A stretch of DNA of 64,000 bases from Acidobacteriota bacterium (GTDB taxonomy: Bacteria > Acidobacteriota > Terriglobia > Terriglobales > Acidobacteriaceae), in assembly GCA_021818585.1 (NCBI GenBank), contig JAKATU010000056.1:62001-126000 (forward strand), given 5' to 3'. The notes under the pieces are model-generated. The model searched no databases. It saw only the letters and a program-made list of their open reading frames with translations, and was not told where the DNA came from. Position numbers and translations under genes: made by a program. This document shows positions 1-8,599 of the stretch, one piece after another (the first letter of the stretch is position 1; each line of letters begins with the position of its first letter).

Positions 1-2
1 AG

Positions 3-1076
3 TACGCGCTGCGCCACAAGGCAAAGCTGATTCTGGCCTCGCACCTGGGCCGTCCCAAGGGCAAGGTAAACCCTAAGTACAGCCTTCGCCCGGTGGTGGA
101 CCGCCTGCGCGGCCTGCTCGATCATCGTCTGGGCGAGCGTGTGAACGTGGCCTTTTCGCCCGATTGCGTGGGCGACATCGCGAAGGAAACGGCGCTGCAA
201 CTGGAGTCCGGGCAGGTGCTGTTGCTCGAGAACCTGCGCTTCCATACCGAAGAGGAAGCCAACGATCCGGAATTCGCCAAAAAGCTGGCTTCGCTTTGCG
301 AGATCTACGTCAATGACGCTTTTGGCAGCGCGCACCGCGCCCATGCTTCCACAGAAGGTATTACGCACTTTGTGAAACAGTCGGCTGCCGGCCTGCTGAT
401 GGAGAAGGAACTCCAATACATGGGCAAGGCGCTGGAAGCTCCGTCAAAGCCGTTTGTGGCGATCATCGGCGGCGCCAAAGTCTCGGACAAGATCAAGGTG
501 ATCGACAACCTGCTCAACAAGGTGGATGCGCTGCTGATTGGAGGCGGCATGGCGTACACCTTCCTCAAGGCGCAGGGCCAGGAAGTCGGCAAGTCGCTGG
601 TGGAGGCCGACAAACTGGATATCGCCAAGGCCGCGCTCGACAAGGCAACGGCCAAAGGCGTTCGCTTCCTGCTGCCTGTGGATCACATTCTGGCGGACAA
701 GTTTGCCCCCGACGCGAAGACCCAGGTCTTTGAAGGCACAGGAGCCTTCCCTGCCGAGTGGATGGGCCTTGATATCGGTCCCAAGTCGATTGCGCTCTTC
801 TCGAAAGAGATTGGCGACGCGGCCACCATTGTCTGGAATGGACCGATGGGCGTCTTTGAGATGCCGGCCTTCGCCAAAGGCACAACGGCAGTTGCGAACG
901 CGGTAGCAGCCAATGAGGATGCCATCTCGATCATCGGCGGCGGGGACTCGGTTGCGGCGGTAAAGCAGACCGGCGTGGCAGACAAGATCAAGCACATCTC
1001 CACGGGCGGCGGCGCAAGCCTCGAGTTTCTGGAAGGCAAGAAACTGCCCGGCGTCGAAGCGCTGACCAACAAGTAA
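3..1076 (+). CDS. pgk: phosphoglycerate kinase, 5' end outside the window
   Basis: Cytoplasmic glycolytic/gluconeogenic enzyme that transfers phosphate between 1,3-bisphosphoglycerate and ADP. The reading frame is open to the left edge and carries 357 residues of a protein that is normally about 395-400, so roughly 40 N-terminal residues are missing. The first visible residues contain the substrate-binding ASHLGRPKG motif, followed by LLENLRFHTEE, the IIGGAKVSDKI segment, the WNGPMGVFE nucleotide-domain motif and the C-terminal IGGGDSVAAV and STGGGASLEFLEG hinge motifs. An internal ATG at 93 lies downstream of the conserved substrate-binding motif and is not the start. tpiA follows 18 bp later on the same strand, the usual glycolytic pairing; gap would be expected upstream, outside the window. 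Confidence 0.97.
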   Translation, partial: YALRHKAKLILASHLGRPKGKVNPKYSLRPVVDRLRGLLDHRLGERVNVAFSPDCVGDIAKETALQLESGQVLLLENLRFHTEEEANDPEFAKKLASLCEIYVNDAFGSAHRAHASTEGITHFVKQSAAGLLMEKELQYMGKALEAPSKPFVAIIGGAKVSDKIKVIDNLLNKVDALLIGGGMAYTFLKAQGQEVGKSLVEADKLDIAKAALDKATAKGVRFLLPVDHILADKFAPDAKTQVFEGTGAFPAEWMGLDIGPKSIALFSKEIGDAATIVWNGPMGVFEMPAFAKGTTAVANAVAANEDAISIIGGGDSVAAVKQTGVADKIKHISTGGGASLEFLEGKKLPGVEALTNK

Positions 1077-1094
1077 GGAGAGAATAAACAGATC

Positions 1095-1844
1095 ATGCGC
1101 AAAGCACTGATTGCAGCTAACTGGAAGATGTATAAGACTCCCGCCCAGGCGAAGGAGTTTGTCGCCACATTTTTGCCTCTCGTGACCGGACACACCCGCG
1201 ACGAGATTGTGCTTTGCCCTTCCGCCACGTCGCTTTCCGCCGTGGTGGACGCGGTTGCCGGCAGCAATGTTCGCGTGGGCGGGCAAAATATCCACACCGC
1301 TGATGAAGGCGCGTTTACCGGCGAGAATTCGGCAGTCATGCTGGTGGCTCTCGGCGTATCCCACATCATCATCGGCCACTCGGAGCGGCGCCAGTACTTT
1401 GGCGAGACCGACGAGCTGGTAAACCAGAAGACGCATCAGGCGCTCAAGCATGGCCTCAAGCCGATTGTGTGCGTGGGCGAACTGCTGGCCGAGCGCGAAG
1501 GCGGCAAGACGCAGGAGGTGCTGCTGCGGCAAACCGAGATCGCCTTCAAGGGCATCACGGCAGAGCAGGCAGCGAACATCGTGATTGCCTACGAGCCCGT
1601 GTGGGCCATTGGCACCGGCAAAACGGCTACACCGGAGATGGCAGCGGAAGCGCACCTCGTCATCCGCACCGAAGTGGCTCGCCTGCTGGGCCGCGAAGTC
1701 GCGGATAACATCCGGATTCTTTACGGCGGCAGCGTGAAGCCGGACAATGCCACGGCCCTGCTCAACCAGCCGGAGATTGACGGCGCACTGGTGGGCGGCG
1801 CGAGCCTCGATGCCGTGTCCTTCTCGAAGATCGTAAGGTACTAG
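1095..1844 (+). CDS. tpiA: triosephosphate isomerase
   Basis: Interconverts dihydroxyacetone phosphate and glyceraldehyde 3-phosphate in the cytoplasm. The 249-residue product has the normal family length. Visible signatures are AANWKM near the N-terminus (catalytic Lys), IIGHSERR (catalytic His, about residue 95), AYEPVWAIGTG (catalytic Glu, about 165) and the phosphate-binding LYGGSVKPDN and GGASL loops. It sits 18 bp downstream of pgk and is probably co-transcribed with it; an AAGGAGAGAA Shine-Dalgarno region lies just ahead of the ATG. A strong intrinsic terminator follows the stop codon, so the glycolytic unit ends here. Confidence 0.98.
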   Translation: MRKALIAANWKMYKTPAQAKEFVATFLPLVTGHTRDEIVLCPSATSLSAVVDAVAGSNVRVGGQNIHTADEGAFTGENSAVMLVALGVSHIIIGHSERRQYFGETDELVNQKTHQALKHGLKPIVCVGELLAEREGGKTQEVLLRQTEIAFKGITAEQAANIVIAYEPVWAIGTGKTATPEMAAEAHLVIRTEVARLLGREVADNIRILYGGSVKPDNATALLNQPEIDGALVGGASLDAVSFSKIVRY

Positions 1845-1867
1845 TCGAGTTTTCTTCTCAACCGAAG

Positions 1868-1898
1868 CGGGCTGCCGGAATGGCGGCCCGTTTTGTTT
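1868..1898 (+). terminator. intrinsic terminator after tpiA
   Basis: A 9-bp stem (CGGGCTGCC with GGCGGCCCG, one G-T pair) with a 5-nt loop is followed directly by TTTTGTTT. It lies 24 bp after the tpiA stop and before the next gene. Confidence 0.85.
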
Positions 1899-1922
1899 GC
1901 GATCGTGCGATAGAGTGTGGGC

Positions 1923-2378
1923 ATGCGGATTGGCGTCATTTCAGACACACACGGGCTGCTGCGCCCGGAGGCAATCGAGGCACTCACCGGCGTGGAGCAC
2001 ATTCTGCACGCGGGCGATGTGGGCGGCATTGAGATTCTGGACAGGCTGCGTGCGATTGCGCCGGTAACGGCGATTCGCGGCAATGTGGACGGATTCGGGC
2101 CCTGCTCTGAACTGCCTGAGATTGAAGTGGTGGAGATGGGAGGATTTTCCTTCTACATGCTGCATGATCTGCAGACGTTGGATCTGGACCCGATCGCTGC
2201 AGGCATGGCGGGGGTGATCTACGGGCATTCGCATCAGCCAAAGATCGAAGAGCATAATGGAGTGCTCTACTTCAACCCCGGCAGTGCCGGGCCGAAGCGG
2301 TTTTCCCTGCCTGTTTCGCTGGGCTTTCTGGAGATTGCCGACGGAAAAGCTACAGCAACGCTGAATGAGCTACTGTAG
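1923..2378 (+). CDS. YfcE/MJ0936-type metallophosphoesterase
   Basis: Small metal-dependent phosphodiesterase/phosphatase of the calcineurin-like superfamily, 151 residues, close to the usual 150-180. The metal-binding motifs appear in order: SDTHG at the N-terminus, HAGDVGG, GNVDG, a histidine in MLHD, and GHSHQP, followed by NPGSAGPKRF, which is typical of the YfcE branch. The ATG at 1923 is preferred over a GTG two codons upstream because it begins directly with the MRIGVISDTHG strand. The natural substrate of this family is generally unknown; activity on phosphodiesters is known for relatives. It stands alone between two unrelated transcription units. Confidence 0.9.
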   Translation: MRIGVISDTHGLLRPEAIEALTGVEHILHAGDVGGIEILDRLRAIAPVTAIRGNVDGFGPCSELPEIEVVEMGGFSFYMLHDLQTLDLDPIAAGMAGVIYGHSHQPKIEEHNGVLYFNPGSAGPKRFSLPVSLGFLEIADGKATATLNELL

Positions 2379-2407
2379 TTGCGCCAAAGACGCGTCTGCC
2401 TGGACCT

Positions 2408-3334
2408 CTAGTCCCGGATGCGCGGGTTGATGACGAGATAGAGTACATCCGTCGCCAGATTCACGAGGACATACGTCAGCCCCACGGCGAGGATGCAACC
2501 CTGCAGCAGTGGGTAATCGCGATTCTCTATGGCTGTAACCGTGAGCCGCCCAATGCCCGGCCAACTGAAGATCTTTTCAGTCACGATGGCGCCGGCCAGC
2601 AGCGCGCCAAATTGTAACCCGATGAGCGTGAGCACCGGAATCATCGCATTTCGCAGCGCATGCACATAGACGACACGACGCTCGCTGAGGCCCTTGGCGC
2701 GCGCGGTGCGAACGTAGTCCTGGTTGAGTTCCTCGAGCATCGCGGTGCGCACCATGCGGGTAAGCACCGCTGCCAGCGCCGCGCCCATGGTGACGGCGGG
2801 CAGCACCAGATGCGCGAGGCCGCCGGCGCCGCTCACCGGCAGCCAGCCCAGCTTGATGGAAACCAGCAAGATGAGGATTGGCCCAAGGGCGAAGTTCGGG
2901 AACGACAGTCCGAGCAGGCTCACCACGCCAACGGTGTGATCGCGCCACTGGCCGCGATGCAACGCGCCGATGATGCCGGCAGGAATAGAGATCAGCAGTG
3001 CGATAAAGAGCGCGGCGATGGTCAACTCCGCCGTGTAGGGGTAGCGTTCCAGCACAAGGCTGGTGACGCTCTGCCCCATGCGCAGAGACATGCCGAGGTT
3101 GCCATGCAACACGCCTTCCCAGTAGCGGATGTACTGGACGTGCAGCGGCAGATCAAGCCCATAAGCGTGGCGCAGCGCGGCAATGTCGCCGGGGCGCGCG
3201 CCCTGCCCGAGCATTACCTCCACGGGGTCGCCTGGGACGAGGTGAATGAGAAAGAAAACGATGGAGACCACCAGCCACACAACCGGCAGCGTATACAGCA
3301 GGCGAAAGGCCAGCGAGCGCAGTACCCTCTTCAT
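2408..3334 (-). CDS. peptide/nickel-type ABC transporter permease (DppB-like)
   Basis: Inner-membrane permease subunit of a dipeptide/oligopeptide ABC importer, 308 residues with about six membrane segments. The family signatures are visible: GDPVEVMLGQ after the first helix, LPLHVQYIRYWEGVLHGNLG, and the EAA-type ATPase-contact loop with YVRTARAKGLSERRV. The ATG overlaps the stop codon of the CNNM gene upstream by 4 bp (ATGA), so the two are translationally coupled. No DppC partner, ATPase or binding protein is adjacent; the only peptide-binding lipoprotein in the window is 53 kb away. Family certain, substrate unknown. Confidence 0.9.
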   Translation of the reverse strand: MKRVLRSLAFRLLYTLPVVWLVVSIVFFLIHLVPGDPVEVMLGQGARPGDIAALRHAYGLDLPLHVQYIRYWEGVLHGNLGMSLRMGQSVTSLVLERYPYTAELTIAALFIALLISIPAGIIGALHRGQWRDHTVGVVSLLGLSFPNFALGPILILLVSIKLGWLPVSGAGGLAHLVLPAVTMGAALAAVLTRMVRTAMLEELNQDYVRTARAKGLSERRVVYVHALRNAMIPVLTLIGLQFGALLAGAIVTEKIFSWPGIGRLTVTAIENRDYPLLQGCILAVGLTYVLVNLATDVLYLVINPRIRD

Positions 3335-4704
3335 GCTTCCGCCGTATCCTCCTCATCCGCCGTGCGCGCGGACGGCGTAACTTCGACGCGAATTTTGCTG
3401 ATGCGATTGCCCGTCATCTCCACGACGGTGAGCTTTCTGCCATCGTAGAGAAAGCTTTCGCCGGGCTCGGGAATTTTACCCAGTTGGGTCAGCATAAATC
3501 CTGCGAGGGTTTCCACGCCGCCTTCGCGCGGCAAATCCCATCGCATCTGCGTTTCCAGATCGCGCAGGGTCACACTGCCATCCAGAACCATCTCTCCGGC
3601 ATGCGCGAGCAGACGTTGCGGCTCCAGGTCAAACTCGTCCTCCACTTCTCCAATGAGTTGCTCGATGGCGTCTTCGACGGTGACCAGTCCGGCGGTCGAG
3701 CCATATTCATCCACCACAATGGCAAGGTGGCGTCGGCGCTGCTGGAACTCACGGAGAAGATCGAGCACCGGCTTGGTTTCGGGCACGACCAGCACCTCGC
3801 GCATCACCTGACGCAGCGTCATGCCGCTGAACGGCTCGGCGGAAAAGCGGGTCTGCGCCGTCGCGCGAAAGTGCATGAGGCGGGCGATGTCCTTGGCGTT
3901 CACTTCGCCAACGATGAAGTCCTTGCCGCGCTCCGGTTCGTAGACCGGCACGCGCGAGTGCATCTCCGCGACAATGCGTGCGCTGGCCTGCTCAATGGGC
4001 ATGTTGACGGGCAGCGAAAAGATCCGCTGGCGCGGCGTCATGATCTCGCGCGTGAGAGTGTCGTCGAGCTCAAGCGAGCGATGAACAAGAATCTCTTCGA
4101 ACTCCGGCAGCACGCCGGTGCGCCGCGCGGCCGTGGCCATGAGCTTGAGCTCTTCCGCGGAGTGGATGGCGCCATTGTGCGCGATGGGCGCGCCAAAAAG
4201 CTTGAGCACAACGGCCGCGGACGAGTTCATGAAGCGCAAGACGGGGCGCGATAGCCGGATGAATGCGTCCATCGGCCCGGCGATGGTCATCACCATCTGG
4301 TCTGTTCGGTGGAGGGCCAGCGCCTTTGGGACAAGTTCGCCGACGAGCACCTGGAAATACGTGATGCCCGCGAAGGCCAGAGCCAGCGCGGCGATGTGGC
4401 CATAAATATTCGAGTCCGGAAGCCATGCGAACCAGCGGTCGAGAATCCCCGCTACAAACGGCTCGCCGATCCAGCCAAGAGCAAGGCTGCAAAGCGTGAC
4501 GCCCAGTTGCACAGCGGGGAGAAAGTCGCCGAGGTTTTCCTGCAAGCGGCGCACCGTGAACGCACGCGCGTCGCCGGACTGGATAAGCTGCTCCACGCGT
4601 GTGGCGCGCACGCTCACCAGGGCCAGTTCCGCGGCGACAAAAAAGCCGTTGGCCAGAATGAGCATGACGATGGCAACGCCATGAAAGAGCAGGAATTCCG
4701 ACAT
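3331..4704 (-). CDS. CNNM/CorC-HlyC family membrane protein with CBS domains
   Basis: Integral membrane protein of the CNNM (DUF21) family, whose members act in Mg2+/Co2+ handling; older annotations call them hemolysins. The 457 residues show the normal order: N-terminal DUF21 membrane domain (about 1-160, with the conserved VGELVPKALAL helix near 121-131), a CBS pair (about 215-340, starting with the REIMTPR motif) and a C-terminal CorC/HlyC domain (about 360-445). DEYGSTAGLVTVEDAIEQLIGEVEDE is the characteristic second-CBS segment, shown here only as a landmark around residues 325-350. It is coupled by an ATGA overlap to the downstream permease and lies 49 bp after the unknown membrane protein gene. 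Confidence 0.93.
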   Translation of the reverse strand: MSEFLLFHGVAIVMLILANGFFVAAELALVSVRATRVEQLIQSGDARAFTVRRLQENLGDFLPAVQLGVTLCSLALGWIGEPFVAGILDRWFAWLPDSNIYGHIAALALAFAGITYFQVLVGELVPKALALHRTDQMVMTIAGPMDAFIRLSRPVLRFMNSSAAVVLKLFGAPIAHNGAIHSAEELKLMATAARRTGVLPEFEEILVHRSLELDDTLTREIMTPRQRIFSLPVNMPIEQASARIVAEMHSRVPVYEPERGKDFIVGEVNAKDIARLMHFRATAQTRFSAEPFSGMTLRQVMREVLVVPETKPVLDLLREFQQRRRHLAIVVDEYGSTAGLVTVEDAIEQLIGEVEDEFDLEPQRLLAHAGEMVLDGSVTLRDLETQMRWDLPREGGVETLAGFMLTQLGKIPEPGESFLYDGRKLTVVEMTGNRISKIRVEVTPSARTADEEDTAEA

Positions 4705-4753
4705 TGATTCCGAGTCTAGAGCATCTGTGCCGGTCGTGCAGAGTAGCCAGTGG

Positions 4754-5299
4754 TTATCGCCTGCGATTGCGCACGCCCTGCCACAGCGGAGCGCCCCACG
4801 TCACGATGGCCAGGAATGCGCCAAACAGCACCACCGCGTCAATGCTTTCCCTGCCCTGCTTTGCCCAGTAAACGTCTTTGAGGTTGAGCCACAGGGCAAA
4901 CTCGTCGAGCGTGAGGGCCGCGCCCACGCCGTAAAGAATGGCGAAGAGACGGCTCAGAAAGATGGACCACGGCGTTTCCTGATGGCCAATCTCCGCGCTG
5001 TAGCCATAGCCGACAATCAGCAACAGCAGAATCCCCCACACGAGGTGGTGAATGTGCTTGCCGTGGAAATAAACCCAGTGGAACGGGCCAAAGTGGTGCG
5101 TGATCGACATGACCAGCAGACGCACCACCAGAAATGTAAGAAAGAAACTGATGGAGGAAAGAAACAGCCGCCGATGCGGACGATTCGGGATGCGACCCTG
5201 GATAAGATCGCCAAAGCGAGTGAGATGCAGCAGAAGAAGAAGCAGGCCCACAATGATGGCGACAAACAACATCAGGACCGCGGTTCCGTTTTGATTCAT
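4754..5299 (-). CDS. conserved membrane protein of unknown function
   Basis: I do not recognise this 181-residue protein. It has about five hydrophobic segments: one at the N-terminus (about 7-27), a pair around 45-70, one near 85-105 and one near 145-170. A central cluster of histidines (THHFGPFHW, then HGKHIHH) lies between membrane segments and could bind metal or heme; that is inference. The start at 5299 was chosen because GGGAGGA lies just upstream; a start at 5338 would put that Shine-Dalgarno inside the coding region. It precedes the CNNM gene on the same strand by 49 bp and may be co-transcribed with it. Confidence 0.7.
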   Translation of the reverse strand: MNQNGTAVLMLFVAIIVGLLLLLLHLTRFGDLIQGRIPNRPHRRLFLSSISFFLTFLVVRLLVMSITHHFGPFHWVYFHGKHIHHLVWGILLLLIVGYGYSAEIGHQETPWSIFLSRLFAILYGVGAALTLDEFALWLNLKDVYWAKQGRESIDAVVLFGAFLAIVTWGAPLWQGVRNRRR

Positions 5300-5397
5300 G
5301 TCGGGTTGCTTCCTCCCTTCTGCATTTCGCGAAGGCAAACTCGCTGCGCCGGGCCGGCTTTCGCATCATGCAGCAGCTTCGCTATCCGCCTTGTAGC

Positions 5398-8067
5398 TTA
5401 GTCTGCTCCGTATTTAGCGCGGATGGCTACCGTGCGGTCGAGCGTGTCGACGGCCTGCAATATCTTCAAACGCAAATCCGGAGGAATGGGTTCCAGTCTC
5501 AGATACTCATGCACACGGCGGTCCGCAGCAGCCGAGGTCTGGTTGCCGAGGAAGGCATCCAGCCACGTCACGAGGAAAAAGATTTTGCGATTCTGCTGGA
5601 TCTCCGGCAGAGCCTCCAGCGCAGGCTGTACGTAAGGCTCGGTCAGCGAAGACTGGTTCCAGTAATTGAAGGCGGCCAGGCTCGCGGAAATCCAGTCCTC
5701 GGGGCGCTGCGCATTGTGCAGGTAGTCGTTAAAGTAGAACTGCTTGCTCGCGGCCGTGGGCGTGGCGGCGCGTGCAATGTAGGCAAAGCGGCGCGCTTCA
5801 TCCGGAGTGTCGCGCTTCTGCTCCGCCTTCAGGAATGTCTCGGCCTGCGGATCCTGATACGCGATGAGCGAGGTGATCAGATTCCAGCGATCGGTAACGC
5901 GCAGCTTCACACCGGGGATTTGCAACTTGCCGGCGAGCAAATCCTTGACGGCGTTGCGGCCGGGCTGCTGGTTCGCAAGGCCCGGCAAAGCGCGGAACCA
6001 GACCACGCGCAGGTCGGGATTCGTGTCCTTCTGCATACGGTCGATGGCGAGCGCGGCAAACTTGGGCGCAAGCTGCCTGCGCGTCTGCGAGCCGACATAG
6101 TGGTGCAGCGCCCACTCGCTGCGGGCGAGCACACTCGAAGTAAGCAGTTCGTCGTGCTCGTTCGGCAGGTCGCGAAGGGCCAGTTGCAGGTACTGCGTGG
6201 GATCGAACTCCGTAAGGCGAACGCTCTGCCAGAGCGAGCCCCATAGCATAGCCTGTTCGAGGCTGCCGGGAATCGCCTTGTCAGCAGGATTGAGATGAGC
6301 AGTCACATATTCGCGGCTGCGCGGGTCAAGCAGAAACAGCCCATAGGCCTGGTCGCCCGCATTTGCGAACACATACGCTGGACAGGCCTTGCCCACCGCC
6401 TGCGGCAACGGAGCTGACGCGGCGCTCCACTGCGCGCGCAGCGTAACATTCTGCCCGCCGGGGTAACCGAGCAGCACATTGTCGGCGATGGGCCACACGG
6501 TATCCGTGCCGAGCACATCCCGCTGGTCCAGCGTGAACGAGGCTATCTTGCCGTTGGAGCAGGACCAATGGACATGCACCTCCGGCATCCCGCGGTGCCG
6601 AATCCAGAGGTCAGCCCAAGGCAGAAGTTGTTTGCCCGATGCCTTCTGAAGCGACAGAACCAGGTCGTTCCAGGTGGCGTTGCCGTAGGGATGGGACGCC
6701 AGGTAATCCTGCAGCCCCTTGCGGAATGCCTTGGGGCCAAGAACAAACGCCAGTTGCTTGAGCACTCCGGGAGCCTTGTTGTAGACAATCGCGCCGTAGG
6801 CGGATTTGGCGTCGTCCAGATTGGGAATGCTCTGGTAGATCGGCGTCGTGCCGCGAGTCTCGTCAATGGCGTAAGCCGCGGGCTTGATGGTCTGGTAGAA
6901 GTAGTTCCATGGATCAGTGGAGGCATGCAAACCGGTGACGGGCAGAACGGCGGACTCCGCTGCTTCCGCATTGCCCGGCGCGGCCACCTGCTGCTTTTGC
7001 AGGTGCGCCAGCGACTGGTAGGCCATGTACTGCGCAAAACCTTCCTTGAGCCACAGATCGTCGAACCATTTCATGGTGGTGAAGTCGCCGAACCATTGAT
7101 GGGTGAGCTCGTGCAGCACGACAATGTCGCGGTTCACGCGGTTGGCCTCAGTGGGCGCGGAGCGGAAGATGATCTCGTCTTCGCGAAGAAATGTCGCTCC
7201 TGCATGCTCCATGCCGCCGTAGGCAAAGCCGGGAATGAGCACCATGTCGTACTTGGGAAACGGGAACGGCTGGTGGAAATACTTTGACAGGTAACGAATC
7301 CCCGCGGCGGCCAGCTCCTGCACCTGAGGCGCGACGGCTGCAGCGGCAGCGGCTTTGGACTTGCGAACGTACAGCCCCGGCAAGCCCGGCACCGGATGCA
7401 CCTTCACAAATGGCCCGGCGGCAAACGCGACCAGATAGGTAGGCAGCGGTTCCGTCACCGCGAAAGTGGTTTCGCGACGCTGATCCGGCAGGCTGTGCGC
7501 AATCAGAGGATTGGTGTTGGAGATGACGGTCCATTTGGATGGAGCATCGAGCGTGAGCTGAAAACGACCCTTGAGATCCGGCTGGTCGAAGCACGGAAAG
7601 GCCATGCTGGCGTCCATGGGGACAAAGAGCGTGTAGATGTACTCGGAGCCGTCGTCGTGATCTTCATAGCTGGTAATGGCCTTTTCGGCGGGCGCTACAT
7701 GCGAGATAAACGCAGCATCCATGCGATTGCGCCCCTGCACAAGGTCGCCGGCCGGCAGCACCAGGTGCCCGTTGTCGATGACCGGCGGCAGCGCATGACC
7801 GTTGAGCGTGAGGGACTTGAGGTGGCCGTCTCGGTAATCGATCAAGAGCGGCTCGCTTGCGTTGTTCAGCGAGAAGGTAAGCGACTCAGACCCGTCTGTA
7901 ATGGGAGCATGCGGCACCAGCGAGAAATGGAGTTGATACTGGAGCGCCGATACGCGGGCTGCGCGTTCCATCGCCAGCGATCGGGGAATGCCAACCGGCA
8001 CGGACTGGGCCAGGGCAGAGGCAGCAAACGACGCCAGAACGGCGACGAGCGGAATGTGCAGGCGCAA
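5398..8067 (-). CDS. secreted M1-family zinc aminopeptidase
   Basis: Exported zinc metallo-aminopeptidase of the M1 (aminopeptidase N) family, 889 residues. The zinc site is clear: HELTH at about 319-323 with the third ligand in WLKEGFAQY about 19 residues later. The exopeptidase motif appears as GGMEHAG (about 284-290) in place of the classical GxMEN, a substitution in the substrate-amine-binding loop. I chose a TTG start at 8067: GGAGGT sits 6 nt upstream, and translation from there gives a complete signal peptide (MRLHIPLVAVLASF...ALAQ), whereas an ATG at 8121 would bury it. The C-terminal 350 residues form the ERAP1-like helical domain. It likely degrades peptides in the periplasm. Confidence 0.93.
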   Translation of the reverse strand: MRLHIPLVAVLASFAASALAQSVPVGIPRSLAMERAARVSALQYQLHFSLVPHAPITDGSESLTFSLNNASEPLLIDYRDGHLKSLTLNGHALPPVIDNGHLVLPAGDLVQGRNRMDAAFISHVAPAEKAITSYEDHDDGSEYIYTLFVPMDASMAFPCFDQPDLKGRFQLTLDAPSKWTVISNTNPLIAHSLPDQRRETTFAVTEPLPTYLVAFAAGPFVKVHPVPGLPGLYVRKSKAAAAAAVAPQVQELAAAGIRYLSKYFHQPFPFPKYDMVLIPGFAYGGMEHAGATFLREDEIIFRSAPTEANRVNRDIVVLHELTHQWFGDFTTMKWFDDLWLKEGFAQYMAYQSLAHLQKQQVAAPGNAEAAESAVLPVTGLHASTDPWNYFYQTIKPAAYAIDETRGTTPIYQSIPNLDDAKSAYGAIVYNKAPGVLKQLAFVLGPKAFRKGLQDYLASHPYGNATWNDLVLSLQKASGKQLLPWADLWIRHRGMPEVHVHWSCSNGKIASFTLDQRDVLGTDTVWPIADNVLLGYPGGQNVTLRAQWSAASAPLPQAVGKACPAYVFANAGDQAYGLFLLDPRSREYVTAHLNPADKAIPGSLEQAMLWGSLWQSVRLTEFDPTQYLQLALRDLPNEHDELLTSSVLARSEWALHHYVGSQTRRQLAPKFAALAIDRMQKDTNPDLRVVWFRALPGLANQQPGRNAVKDLLAGKLQIPGVKLRVTDRWNLITSLIAYQDPQAETFLKAEQKRDTPDEARRFAYIARAATPTAASKQFYFNDYLHNAQRPEDWISASLAAFNYWNQSSLTEPYVQPALEALPEIQQNRKIFFLVTWLDAFLGNQTSAAADRRVHEYLRLEPIPPDLRLKILQAVDTLDRTVAIRAKYGAD

Positions 8068-8128
8068 CAGGACACCTCCGTAAAAAACTCCATCCTCGCA
8101 CTTACATTGGACGCAGCGCAATGCGGAG

Positions 8129-8160
8129 CAGAAACAGAAACGCCGCCCGAAGGCGGCGCT
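8129..8160 (-). terminator. intrinsic terminator after the 75-aa gene
   Basis: Read on the minus strand: a CGCCGCC/GGCGGCG stem closed by a stable UUCG tetraloop, followed by TTTCTGTTTCTG. It separates the 75-aa gene from the M1 peptidase gene downstream. Confidence 0.8.
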
Positions 8161-8183
8161 TCACAGCTTAAGGGCTTTTGAGC

Positions 8184-8411
8184 TTACAGTGAAGATTCAA
8201 TTTCGAAGCCCCATGCTTCCAGAAGAGACTCCGGAATGTACTTGGAGTTCCGGTTACGACGAGCCCACTCCCGAAGACGGGTCGAGCGCAGATATTGGTC
8301 TGGGGTGAGCTTAAATTCCTTCACAACCTGCTCAAATGCTGTGACGGTGGGGACGACCGGGCCGATCGGCTCGGGTTTACCCCAATTTGGATTTCCACGA
8401 CGCTTTGCCAT
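8184..8411 (-). CDS. conserved small basic protein, 75 aa, unknown function
   Basis: I cannot name a family. The 75-residue product starts MAKRRGNPNWGKPEP, continues with a proline-rich stretch and then a compact segment with many charged residues (FEQVVKEFKLTPDQYL, LREWARRNRNSKYIPE) that predicts as two or three helices and could form a small nucleic-acid-binding fold. Reality of the gene is supported by its own sigma-70-like promoter (8511-8539), a clean UUCG-loop terminator directly after the stop, and a spaced start codon. The N-terminal AKRRGNPNWG pattern resembles small proteins commonly seen in acidobacterial genomes; that recollection should be tested by search. Confidence 0.75.
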   Translation of the reverse strand: MAKRRGNPNWGKPEPIGPVVPTVTAFEQVVKEFKLTPDQYLRSTRLREWARRNRNSKYIPESLLEAWGFEIESSL

Positions 8412-8510
8412 GTTTTTAAAGTTCCCCTAGCGTGAGGTTACGTTCGCATTGCCTGCCAAACCCGGCTGAACTGTGCCTGCATGAGATAGACTGGTTCGGC
8501 AAACTGTTCT

Positions 8511-8539
8511 ATTTTACGAATTATTGATTCAAAAATCAA
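8511..8539 (-). promoter_or_regulatory. sigma-70-like promoter of the 75-aa gene
   Basis: On the minus strand TTGATT (8539-8534) and TAAAAT (8516-8511) are separated by exactly 17 nt. The implied transcript has a leader of roughly 95 nt before the ATG at 8411. Confidence 0.6.
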
Positions 8540-8541
8540 TA
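8522..8541. promoter_or_regulatory. perfect 8+8 palindrome overlapping the -35 box
   Basis: TATTGATT and AATCAATA are perfect inverted repeats with a 4-nt spacer (CAAA). The palindrome covers the -35 hexamer and half of the spacer of the promoter of the 75-aa gene, the position expected for a repressor site. No adjacent regulator gene identifies the binding protein. Confidence 0.5.
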
Positions 8542-8599
8542 GATAAGCCAGGACCCGGAAGGGGATCGGATCCCGGCTTCGTCGTTGAAAACAAGATAC

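Noticed and set aside
444..1655. 403-codon open frame on the minus strand across pgk and tpiA
   Set aside because: It is the antisense shadow of two certain glycolytic genes in high-GC DNA, with no ribosome-binding site and no domain.
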